Of a stretch of DNA of 64,000 nucleotides, positions 1-10,404 are shown piece after piece. Within the stretch, counting starts at the first letter, position 1. Each line of letters begins with the position of its first letter. The DNA is from Ptiloglossa arizonensis. Lineage: Eukaryota > Arthropoda > Insecta > Hymenoptera > Colletidae. The stretch spans positions 5,795,105 through 5,859,104 of the forward strand of contig NC_135052.1 in assembly GCF_051014685.1 (NCBI RefSeq). Direction: 5' to 3'. A program made the translations under genes and the position numbers. The notes beneath the pieces are model-generated. The model saw only the letters and a program-made list of their open reading frames with translations. It ran no database searches and was not told the origin of the DNA.

Positions 1-1264
1 ACGGTCCAAGTTAGCCCTCCCGATCCCCTGTCATTTGCCGCGAGCTTCAAGTCGTGAAGACCTCGGAGGCCACCGTCTCCGGCGTGCATCTACGATTCCT
101 CCACCCACTCATACACGCGTAAATCTCACCGGTGTGGTACTGGCCGAGCACTCGCATACCTGACCGGAGTCGGCGTTACCCTCCACCCCGCCTCGCCCCC
201 ACCGCTGCGTCGCTACTTACCTTTATACCTTTATACCTGCCACGGACGAGCTTCGTGCACCGACGCGGAGATACACGCGCGTCATTAAATAATCCTGGGC
301 CCCCGGACGCTCATCAGGATCTTTACGAGGCGAAATAATATTCGGCCGACCGTCCTGCGGATAGCCGCGCGATATTTTACGTAAGGATCCGACGCCTCGT
401 CCTTCTCCCACCGACACGGATCTTCTCTACGCTCCGTCTCATCCTCAGTGTGCGCTTCTTCGTCTTCTTTCGCGTCTCTGCTCTCTCACTCTCTCTCTTT
501 CTCTCTCTTACTCTCTCTTGTCTCTTCGATTTGTTATTGCACGAAGCTCGTTGGCGTATCACGCGAATGCGAAAGATCATCTTTTATTTATGTTACTTGC
601 GAACCGGCCGCGGGGCAAGGAGGAACCCGTCGTTCGGGTATTTTCGTATCCGGATGATTACACGTTGATAATTGCCATTAGCGTTCGCTACGTATACCAG
701 GCAACGAGTAATCGCGACCAAGTACCTTTTCTACGGACACGAGCTTTCCGAGTTCCGCGAATATCTTCCGTTTCTTAACGATCGTTTCGTCCGGTTTGTT
801 CGGCTCCTCTCGCGTCGCTCGTCCCGATCGGACGGTTGAATAATATTATCGATCTTCGAGACTCGATTTAAATTCGATATCGTAACTCTCACAGTTACGT
901 GAAACACGGCTCACGATTGCGTTTCTCGACGACCGAAAGTTTGACGAGCGAAATTTTTGGGAAAGAATATTAAGATCGGGATCTCGATCATCTCGTCGCG
1001 CAAACCGATGATTTACCGTGACGAAGATACGATACATGGGAGAAAAATCGGATTTCAATCGCGTCGTGAACATTATCGATCAGGAACATTCTTCGTAGCT
1101 TGTTGCGGTAAACTCGGAGAAGAGGTGTTCGAACGCTCGAACGAAAGTTGCACTCGGTTTGAATGATCAGCAGCTCGAATTTAAACGAGTAACTCGAAAT
1201 AATCGAGTTTCGATATAATAGTAATCGTTTTATCGTTCGATGAAACTTATCGAACAGTGTAATA
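1..1264. other. no gene recognised
   Basis: Short open frames overlap on both strands with no splice pattern or recognisable domain. Bases 465-525 are a CT-rich pyrimidine tract that accounts for the Ser/Leu-rich frames there. I see nothing else to annotate. Confidence 0.6.
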
Positions 1265-1437
1265 CTAGGTTGCTCGATAAGTTTTGTCGTTTGATAAAAG
1301 AAACCAGTACTGTTCAATGAGTTTTATCGAACGACAAAACTTTTGTCTGCTGCTAAGTTGCTCGATAAGTTCTGTCGTTTGATAAAAGAGACTGGTACTA
1401 TACTGTTCGATAAGTTTTGTCGTTTCGAACAACCTGG
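1265..1437. mobile_element. mariner-like short element, family 2, tandem dimer
   Basis: Two related units of about 89 bases start at 1265 and 1354, each opening with TAGGTTGCTCGATAAGTT or a close variant followed by the TTGTCGTTTGATAAAA part of the end. Inverted copies of the same end lie inside, and the block closes with the complement (GAACAACCTG). TA at the outer border fits Tc1/mariner insertion. There is no transposase frame. The same end recurs near 7.1, 18.0, 28.9, 54.5 and 63.1 kb, which is the evidence for a family. The superfamily is inferred from TA borders and end length. Confidence 0.65.
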
Positions 1438-4400
1438 TATATTTCAATTATACATAATAATACACACATCTATTTCAAATAATATACGATTCGTTCGAAG
1501 CGTTTACAACGCTCGATCTTTTCAAACTCGGTTCGTTCCAGCTGCTCGTTTCGAATTTCGAGCTGCTCGAAGATTATTCGAACGCCTCGATCGTTCGAAG
1601 ACGATTAAACTCGAACGAAAGAAGTGATCATTTTTCACGTCGAAGCGATCGAAGTTTACTCGATTATTCGATAAGTTATTCCGCTGAAATTTCACCGGGC
1701 ACGGTTGCCTTTACCCGCGACTCCAATTTTGTAAGTGTTGATTCGTCGTTATTGTATCTCTCGTGTCGTTAAGCTTGTTCCATTGTATCGACCGTCGTAT
1801 GTAGGTTGCGGTTAATAGCAACGAAACCGAACCTCGGCTTTAAACCACCCTCTGTATTATGCAATTTCGCAAAGTCCGATACAGATGATATTATCGGTAT
1901 TGTTATTATTGAATCGCGAAGGATTATCTCGGCCGTGGCAATTAATCGTCGAGCTTCGTTGCGCCGTTCCTCCCCGCTGTTTCTAAATCCCACGCGCGCG
2001 ACGGATTTTCAGATATTCGCGAGCGATAACCGCGCTACGTAAATACGTTTAATTGCACGCACGGCGGGTATCGGGTGCTCGTTACAAAAACCGGAGAGGC
2101 GATAGGAAAAAAAGCGAAAGAAACTATCGTTGCGCAACTAATCCACCAATAATTCAAACCGGGACGAGAGTAAATGATTTATAGTTCCATGCAAGGAGCA
2201 AACGGAAGTTCAGTGAATCGTGACGGTGGATTTATCGTGCGTGTTTTATCTGTTCGTTGGAAAACGGAGAAAATTATCGGGTAGCCCGTTTTAAGGGACA
2301 GCGCGGTTTAATATTTTGAAAAAAATATTTTCTTCGGGATTTATAACTTGGAGAAGTTTTCAGACGCGTCTTGAAAGAAAAAGAAGAATTCATTTGTGAT
2401 GAAATCTTTCGTTACGTTTGTTTCAAGAAATTGGAAATTAAGTTGCCGTTACAAAGACCTTCGGTTAAATGAAACGTTCGCTAAACTCGCTCGTTGATAA
2501 TCGAAACATCGAAAGCAACGATGCAAAACTCGAGAACGAATAATCGTTAACGTTGGAAGAAATTTACGTTGCTGTTTGAAACGCGTGTAAAAATTCGAAA
2601 CAGATATTCCCAATGCTCTTCTGCTTTTTTCAATCGCGAAGAAAGCGTAACAGCTGCGCCCGAGTTAACTCGGGCTACGCCGTTGGCGGATTAACGGGCT
2701 AAACTATGCTCCGGCTTGTTTTTTCTTACTATGTCGTACGCTAAAAAGTATTTCGCCTGTTGATAAATCGAATCGTTGAATCGTTGAACGATCACGCGAC
2801 CGAAATTTTTTTTACTTCGTAGTCTTATCGCGATAACGACGTACACGATGCTAGACGATCATTGTAAAGTCGATCGAAACGCAAAAGTGGATCCCAGAGA
2901 CTCCGATTTACCAGCCACGCGATCATCCTACGGTGTTTGTTAAACCATCGCGTGCGGTAAACGCCTATGAGCGTCCAGCGTGTACGTATACACCATAAAC
3001 GAGAAGATCTTCAGCACACAGCGTACGTTCCACGTCGAAGTCGTTCGTGGTCAAAGACTTGAATGTCCCGTACGGTGTATTCGTATTAACGACCAAGATT
3101 GAAACGACTGAACGTTTCGATCTTCGACTCGTCGAATTCTTCTACGTTCTCTTCGGTGACTACGGTTTACGCGAACGAAACTTTGGAAAAAAGTGTACAA
3201 TTTCCTGTACATAAATGCGAAACTTCGACGTTTCGGGACAGCACACAGTGGTTCGAAATGGCTAAAATTCAGAAAAAATTATAGAACATTGATTTACACC
3301 AAAATTGGTATCCGAATGTTTTCAAGGTCGCTGATTACGAATCTGAAATGAAAATTGCTGAAAAGAAAGTGGTTAACCCAATTTATCGAATGCATATTTT
3401 AAATAATTTTCATATTTTCATATTTTCATATTTCATTGCCATATTTACTTTATATTCAGGAATTCATAAGGATGATAAATATTCGATAAAATCAAAACGA
3501 CCGAGTCGAACTAAAGAAGAGTTGGAGACAATCGGTCGAGAGTTTCGAGAAATTTACGGTACACTGACGAGACACTAAATCTAATCATTTTCGAGAAGAA
3601 AAATATTCATTTGTTTAAACATTTAACTAGGTACTATCGAAGCGTAGATTCCGACACTTTTCAGAAAAATTGATCGTCCTACCGAACCCCCAAGTTTACG
3701 CAGCTGGAACTTCTTTGGTTACATTCTCTAAGGTTTATCGACCAATCGGTACCAAGTCGGACAACACCGCTCGTCGACGCTAAAAAGTTCTATCCAATTA
3801 AAGTCAAATAAAAATTCACATTTCTGAAATTCCTGTTCAACCGAATACAATAACAAAATCGTTGATTCAACGTACGTTACATATTTGATTCTCTATGTAT
3901 GAAACATAGATTGTTAAAACTTCTTTTCATTAAACGCTGTCAGTTATCCTTAATCCTAACGTATCTCTTCCGCTAAAAGTAGCATCTGTTCCGTACTCCA
4001 ACATCGACGTTACATTTTTCACAACCCGCGAGACATTCTCCAAAAATTTGTATCACCATTCGTACGTCGACTATCCAGCCGTGAAACTGCGTTAAAAAAA
4101 GATTCGTTTCTCAAGATCGAAAAAACTTTTTCTCCACCTTGGAACCATTGCGGGGCATTCGTTGGGCTCGTCTCCAACGATAAGACCCATCGACGAAGAA
4201 GGGTCAAGAAGAGAGGGTTTCGGTGAACCGAGTTCCGAGCGAACGATCGGAAAAGTTCGAGAATGCCTCGCCGATGTATACGTACGTCCACGCGGTGGTG
4301 ATATCCGATCGCGAACGTTGCTCGCTTCGTGTATTTCCGTGGTTGTTCGGCCTCGACATCGAAATTGCACTCGCGGCCGATAGCCGCGGGTATTATTCCG

Positions 4401-4490
4401 CGTTCAGCCCGCTGGTATTCCCAACGGACCGGAAACTCGAATTTCTCGCGTCGCGCCACCTGCCTCCCCCCTCGATAATTATTCCAAGAG
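1438..4490. other. no gene recognised
   Basis: About 3 kb with no repeat array, RNA gene or plausible exon that I can recognise. Open frames here are short. The 196-codon minus-strand frame reaching 4609 is driven by a polyproline tract (see 4493-4540). Confidence 0.55.
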
Positions 4491-4492
4491 CG

Positions 4493-4540
4493 CGATGGCG
4501 GTGGCGGTGGCGGCGGCGGTGGCGGCGGTGGCGGCGGGAC
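4493..4540. repeat. GGTGGC-type triplet tract
   Basis: An interrupted run of GGC/GGT triplets. Read on the minus strand it gives a run of 14 prolines, read on the plus strand alanine/valine. It lengthens several overlapping frames and is not itself evidence of coding. Confidence 0.85.
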
Positions 4541-5560
4541 GTTATCGAGCACCCTGGCGTCAACTTCTATTACAGCTCGAGGTCCGATCGAGGTCTCGTC
4601 GACTACCACAGAAATTCCCGGCTCGCGTGTTTCACGCGACTCTCGTCCGCAAACAATGCTCGGTCCTCGTGGATCTTTCCAATTAAGCGGCAGGAGGCTT
4701 CGATCAGGTGCAAAGGAAGAGGAGGCCGGTGCAAAGTCTCGCTACGTGTTCGTTTTTCGTGGCCGTAGGGCTCACCGAGGGTAGAAAAGGAAAACGACGG
4801 TACCCCGTTGAGATCTCGTTCGTTCGTTCTGGTCCCTTTTTCTCTTTCAACTTTTCCCCCCACTCTGGCCCGTTGTTCCTCCTTTGCCGCTCGTCGGCTC
4901 TGATTCGAGCTGGCGACACACTCGTCGGGGCCCCGTTCCCGGAATAATCATAATTCCGCAATTTCGAGTGGCACGCGGCACGACGCGGCCCCGAAGGACC
5001 GTCTCGGTCGAGACGGTTGCTTCTTTTTCCGTTGTTTTCGCGGCTAATTCCGCAGGTGTACGCGTCCGGGCGCATAAGCAGCCATTCGTCGTCGTCGGAC
5101 GATTTCGCAGTCCGTCTCTTTCTCGCGCCGCGTTCAGCGTTCGTGGATGAACGGGGCTCGGTCCGCGTCGGGCACATTGTAAGGCCCACACCCGGTGGTT
5201 GCGTCTGTTTGCGTGCGCGAACCGGGCGTGGAAGGGCAACGGAGGAACGAAGGACGAGACGGTCCGGGTTAGAACGTGTTTAAGGACCGACGACGGTGGG
5301 GGGAAAGAAAGAGTGTAACTATGGCGTGCTGTAACAAAACACAGTCTAGAAGTGGACCGAAAGCCCCCGCCAGCCTAGGACAACAAAGGCCCAGAGGGTC
5401 TTGCCTCGTCGCGCGCTCCCCTACTCCTCCCTCCTTCTTTTTATCCATCGTTCGATCTCTTTCTTTCCCTCCCACGTTCGCGCGACTTTCTTTCTCCGTT
5501 TTTCGCTCACGGGGCGGTCCCGCGAGGCAAGAAACGTGAATTTGTCGCTGTATTCTTTAT
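4541..5560. other. GC- and CpG-rich block, function unclear
   Basis: This kilobase is richer in G+C and CpG than its neighbours. It contains a plus-strand frame starting at the ATG at 5321 (peptide begins MACCNKTQSRSGPKAP) that is less repetitive than the surroundings. I find no matching domain and no convincing donor after it. On the minus strand the same bases contain a possible 3' splice site (TGTTTTGTTACAG, ending near 5332). It could be an exon, a promoter or neither. Confidence 0.3.
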
Positions 5561-7101
5561 CTCGCGGTGATCTCGCGGCTCTTGTCGCGTCTCGTGAAAC
5601 GTTCGGACTCGTCCCGCGATCGTTCCGTACCGGGATTATCGTTCCTCGCGAACCTAACGCGGTGTCCGTCTTATCGGGTATCCGTGGACGCGAAACTTCG
5701 AAAAGTCGATCGTCTCGGAAAACCAACCACACGCTCGCGAGAAAACGTACCGTGTATTGTTTTCTTTATTTATTTCCACGAAGAATTTCCTTATTTATTT
5801 CGTTGCCACGAATTACGGCAACCATCGCGAGATGGAACGCGATGTTGTCGCAGGGAGTACGGTCTTTGCGAAATTTGGAAATTCTATTAAATTCGAATCG
5901 AGCGACCCGTTGAATATCACCGGGTCGAAAAATGTTGTCTCGCGAGATGAATTTTTTCCAAACTTTGTCGCTTCTTCCGTTGTTTTTAGAAACAATGTTA
6001 CGCGACTGCTAGTCATCTACGACGGTTTCGTATCTTTGTTTGTCAAAGGATCTGAACCGTGATTAAACGTATAAATAAATATCAACGCGTTAAATGCTAC
6101 CACTGTGGTCATTTCTCGTAACAATTGCTTAGAATAATATTCGTGGTGAATTATTCCTCGCGGACCAAAGTCCAATATACGTATACAATATGATTAAAGT
6201 GGCACGGTCAAAGTACGGGTAACCGGAAGAGAGAAATTAACCGCGAGGGCGCGAACGAAAATACAAAAGTAAAGAACACGCGTCCGTGAAAGTTAACAAA
6301 TTGCAACGAAGAGATAAAGCAGAGCCGAGCGTGGCAACAATTCATTCGTACACTGCAACCCGTGAAAAGAAATTTTTCGCGAACACTGGAAATTGTCGAT
6401 TATTCGAAATTGAAATCGATCGATACCAAACGATCGAGGTACGTATAAAATTTCATCTACTTTCTCGATTTATCCTCGAACGTGGGACAAAAATCCTACA
6501 CGATCCTGTTCTTCGTTGGAGAACATTCTGCACGGTGGAACGTGTAAAAATTCGAGTCGCGCGCATCGTACGAACGTTTCGCGAAATCTGGGAATTGGAT
6601 TTTAAATTTAAACGCAGTAATTCGGAACGATAGAGGTACATTTGGAAACACCGTCCCATATACGAGCTCGAGGTTGTGTGCACGTGACACCGAATGTCGC
6701 ATCGAAACAACGACCATTGTCGGTGGCCAGTCACCGTTTTGAGGACGACGATTGCAGTTGGCCGCCAGGGGTTCGGTGGAGTCTGCTGCGTAATTAAAAT
6801 TTCAAAGCAACGACGAGAACGCTAATTCGCAAGATATCCGCGAAAGAAAAATACGAGAAAAGAACCGATGGATTCGAATTTATTATTTATCTCGAATCGG
6901 GCTTAAACGCGAGGAGGTAACCTCGTTTTTCTTTCAACTTTGTTCTCGTATACGCATTTTCTCGTTCGGCGCGATAAAGACGCTTCGTCGAATACTACAC
7001 TATCTTTTGTTCCAATTTTTACACCGATTTCTCGATCGTTGTTATCGGTAAGTTTCTCTCTCTTCGAACAGCCTTTGGTCGCTCGTACACGTTACAGGTA
7101 A
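5561..7101. other. no gene recognised
   Basis: Ordinary CpG-containing intergenic or intronic DNA. Nothing recognisable on either strand apart from short chance frames. Confidence 0.55.
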
Positions 7102-7206
7102 TAGGTTGTTCGATAAGTTTCGTCGTTCGACGAAACATTGAACGGTACTGTTCGGAGCAACCTAGTGCTACGTTCTTCGATAAGTTTGATCAAACGACAA
7201 AACTCG
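7102..7206. mobile_element. mariner-like short element, family 2, rearranged
   Basis: It opens with TAGGTTGTTCGATAAGTTTC and contains inverted partial ends (GAGCAACCTAG, then CTTCGATAAGTTTGATC and ACGACAAAAC). It looks like a truncated or internally rearranged copy of the family found at 54497-54651. No coding remnant is present. Confidence 0.55.
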
Positions 7207-7451
7207 AGTAGAGTGTGGAATTATCGAAATTGGAGACGGAAAACACTCGGTGGATTTTAGTTATTTCGGATACAAGCTGTTTACGTTTAGAAAGCTCGCA
7301 AGGAAGAGCGCAGGGCCTGCAGGCAAAACGCGGCAGGCAGTACAAGTTATACAAAAAAAAAAGAAAATTAACACGATTCATCGATCGTACGAGTATTGTC
7401 GAGAGACGTTAGAGGACGCGATTACCGCACTTTAACGGTAGACATCGATTT

Positions 7452-7790
7452 CTCTCTCCAGGTTTTCTCCATCTTTTTCTTCGTTTCTGTTCTCCGACTT
7501 CTCTCTCCAGGTTTTCTCCATCTTTTTCTTCGTTTCTGTTCTCCGACTTCTCTCTCCACCTTTTTCTTCGTTTCTATTCTCTGACTTCTCTCTCCACGTT
7601 TTCTCCATCTTTCTCTTCGTTTCTCTGTTCTCCGACTTCTCTCTCCAGGTTTTCTCCATCTTTTTCTTCGTTTCTATTCTCCGACTTCTCTCTCCACGTT
7701 CTCTCCATCTTTGTCTTCGTTTCTATTCTCCGACTTCTCTCTCCACGTTTCCTCCATCTTTTTCTTCCTTTCTCCGTTCTCCGACATCTC
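7452..7790. repeat. 49-base minisatellite, about 7 copies
   Basis: Units start at 7452, 7501, 7550 (a shortened copy), 7588, 7639, 7688 and 7737. Each begins CTCTCTCCA and ends near TCTCCGACTT. The strand is strongly pyrimidine biased. Because 49 is not a multiple of three, every minus-strand frame is crossed in turn and all read as Glu/Lys/Arg-rich peptide. That explains the 248-codon minus-strand frame starting at 8320, which I do not call a gene. Confidence 0.9.
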
Positions 7791-9572
7791 TCCGTCTCTC
7801 CCGGAGAAGTCCAGCAGGCCGTGTCGTTTCCGTTGGAAATGTTCGCTCGTACCTTAAAAAAAAATCGAACACCCTCTTGGCGAGGAATCGATATCCCGGA
7901 AGACTGGGACCAGCGTCGAAAATTGGGAAAAGAAAGCCCGGAGCGCGAGCCTCGTCTTCCTCGAGGTAAGACGGATCGAAGTCGGCTGCGCGCAACGTAC
8001 CGTACGCCATATGCGCGTCCGCTTACGGAGAGTTTCAAGATCCTTCCCTCGATTCCTCGTAAAACCGGAGAATAAACCCCGGTAGCTGACGATGGTCCGT
8101 CCGATGTGTTTCGTTTCGTTTCGTGCTCCAGATTCGCACAGTCCGCTTTAAAAATACTCGGCTCGATCGGGCGTGGACGAACCGAAAACGACACTACCGG
8201 CTCGAGCGAAACGAATTCGTCCCGAACGCGAGGCTTCTCTCCCGATGATCCAACCAACCCCCAAGATCCACGGAAAAGACCGTCAAAACCGTGAAACGGT
8301 CCTTCACGGGGGCAAAACAAAGGAACGTTTAATTACAAACGCGAAACGTCGAGCCACGGACGCATTATACGGATTCCACGGCCTTAAAAGGAACGACCGG
8401 TTCAGCGAGTGTCGGTACAGCCGCGATGCACACCGCGAGCGGTCCATTAACAATAATTTCGACGGTGAATCGGCCGGGCCTGGCGGAGAGACACGTCCGC
8501 AGGAATCCTTTCTGGGCAAAAAGGAAACGGGCGAGAAAAAGGAAGGAAGAGAAGCCGCGCGCAAACCCGTTTTGGCCGTTAGCAGTCTCCGCCGCCACCG
8601 CCGTCGCCACCGCCGCCGCCAGCACCGCCACCGCCACCGCCGCCGCCACCACCACCGCCACCGAGCGCAGGGGACTCACTTCGGGACGATCGTGCCGCGC
8701 GCTCACGGGCTAAAAGTCCAAGCTGCTCTTTTGCTCCTACCGGCTTGTACACTGACCTATATTCGATGGAACCGGGTCTGGAAACCGTGCAACCATCGGA
8801 GACCCACTACCCCGAAGAAACGCGGCTGCCTACACGCGGCTCGCTACCCTCCATCGATCGACGGTTCTCTACCCACCGCTCCGCGTGCTTGGGAGTATTT
8901 TTTTTTTTCTTCTTCTCTCCTCTTTCTCCTTTGTTTTTTTCTCTCTATCTCTTGTTTCTTTCTTTTCGAAGGAAATTTACCATTCCGCGCATCATTCGTA
9001 CGCAAAGTTCGATCGGCGCGTCCTCGTTGCGTCTCGATCGATGTGGAACGACTCGAGCCTAGCCCCGACACCGTCCTCGCCTACGGTTATTTACGCGGCT
9101 CGCGCGGTTCTGAATCTTTTAGCGAGTGACGCACTTTGGGGACTCCCCGCGGTGCACGATAATCGATCCCTGCGTCGACGGTGATACGATGCCCATCCCG
9201 ACACCAACGGAGCCTACGTGTTACCCCGGGAACGTGTTCTACGTACGTATTCCGATAACGCTGGAAAGGGTTCTCACCGACCGCTTCGATACCCGCGAAC
9301 CCGCGCGCGAGTATCGATCGAACGTACAGAGTCGAGTACGCGCGCTCGCCAACTTTCGTTCATTTACACCCTTGGACGGGGTGGACGAATTCTCGTGGAA
9401 ATTAATCCTTTCGATACGATCCTCCTCGATGAAACGAAACCACCGAACGAGCCGAAAGTGTACACGTTGCTCGTGGACAATTGACGAAAGTTCACCTTCA
9501 CGTCTTGCGTACGAAAATTTTACGTTCGCATTGATCTTCCGGAAGAGTAACTTCTCTCTCGAGCGAGATATT
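7791..9572. other. G+C-richer block, no gene recognised
   Basis: The 318-codon plus-strand frame from 8173 passes through a His/Arg-rich triplet tract (8587-8662) and poly-T stretches near 8900. No domain or splice boundary supports it. The segment is CpG-rich and could belong to a regulatory or untranslated region, but nothing decides that. Confidence 0.45.
8587..8662. repeat. CCGCCA/CCGCCG triplet tract
   Basis: A nearly pure run of CCG, CCA and CAC triplets with short interruptions. It gives Arg/His runs in one frame and Ala/Thr runs in another. Confidence 0.85.
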
Positions 9573-9645
9573 TATTAGGTTGTCGTTTCGTTTAACAAAA
9601 TGGAGAATATATCATTTGATGAAATGAAATCGACAATCCCAAGTT
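9573..9645. mobile_element. mariner-like short element, family 1, deleted copy
   Basis: It starts TATTAGGTTGTCGTTTCG, carries the family hallmark AAAATGGAGAATAT and ends with a degraded inverted end (ATCGACAATCCCA). Relative to the full copies at 9930 and 10283 it has lost most of its middle and part of its left end. Confidence 0.5.
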
Positions 9646-9929
9646 CGAGAAAGTTGTACATAGTGTGCAACTTGAATTTTCATGATTCGATCTTTCGTCT
9701 TACGGAATGGGTAACGTATACTTTGTCGAACAGCGCCAATGTTTGGCAATTGTTCAATTTTACCGAAGAACTTTCTTCGAGTGCAGTCCCTTGTATTCGA
9801 CGTGTGAAAAATTTCATCGACAATGGACGAAAACAACTCCAATTTCAATCGATGGATTTAAACGTAGACAAAACCCTTTGCGCAACAAACTCAAGGGACT
9901 CTACGCTGTGCACTGCTGCCTGACGTATA

Positions 9930-10064
9930 TATTGAGTTGTTCGGAAAATCGTTTCGTTTTCCAAAATGGAGAATACATAATTTGATCAAATGTTTGTACA
10001 CTCTAAAAAAATCGTGTTTCATTTTCATAAAAAAAAACGAAACGACTTTCCGAACAACCTGATA
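9930..10064 (+). mobile_element. mariner-like short element, family 1
   Basis: A 135-base element with terminal inverted repeats: the left end reads GTTGTTCGGAAAATCGTTTC and the right end ACGAAACGACTTTCCGAACA. The left half carries CCAAAATGGAGAATACATAA. Its flanks are TA-rich. It contains no transposase frame, so it would be a non-autonomous element. It is the left arm of the composite unit 9930-10404. Confidence 0.75.
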
Positions 10065-10282
10065 CACATCAGCTACTTTTCTAATAGAATAAGAAAAAAA
10101 AAAAATGAAGTACACCGCCGACGCGACAAAGATCAAAAGTACACTGTACCTTTCCACAAATTATAGAAAAAAGACACATTGGAAGTATTACGTTCATTGC
10201 TCGCGAATAATAATAAAAAGAAAAAGATACCCTTGTATTGTACCAGTTAATGATTTATTGCGTTTCGCTAATGTTTCGGGAG

Positions 10283-10404
10283 TATTGGGTTATTCGGAAA
10301 GTTATTTCGTTTTCCAAAATGGAGAATACATAGTTTAATCAAATGTCTATAAAAAAATTGTGTTTCACCAAAAATAACGAAATGACTTTCCAAACAGCCC
10401 AATA
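10283..10404 (+). mobile_element. mariner-like short element, family 1
   Basis: It begins TATTGGGTTATTCGGAAAGT, contains CCAAAATGGAGAATACATAG, and ends AACGAAATGACTTTCCAAAC then AGCCCAATA. Terminal inverted repeats surround a short A-rich middle. It is the right arm of composite copy A and has no coding content. Confidence 0.75.

Larger units (their letters stand above)
9930..10404 (+). repeat. inverted composite duplication, copy A
   Basis: The unit consists of a family-1 element, a 218-base spacer and a second family-1 element. The whole unit recurs in inverted orientation at 13819-14290. The spacers align along their length: both contain ATCAGCTACTTT, GACGCGACAAAGAT, AAAAGTACACTG, GCGAATAATAA and TTGCGTTTCGCTAATGTTTC in the same order. 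A separate insertion of the two arms at each place would not explain the shared spacer. Confidence 0.85.

Noticed and set aside
4019..4609. 196-codon minus-strand frame with a polyproline run
   Set aside because: The frame depends on a GGC/GGT triplet tract; the rest is Arg-rich with no motif, and the plus strand is open over the same bases.
7574..8320. 248-codon minus-strand Glu/Lys/Arg-rich frame
   Set aside because: Produced by the 49-base minisatellite, which changes frame from unit to unit.
8173..9129. 318-codon plus-strand frame
   Set aside because: It passes through a His/Arg triplet tract and a poly-T region. No domain, and composition follows the DNA rather than codon use.
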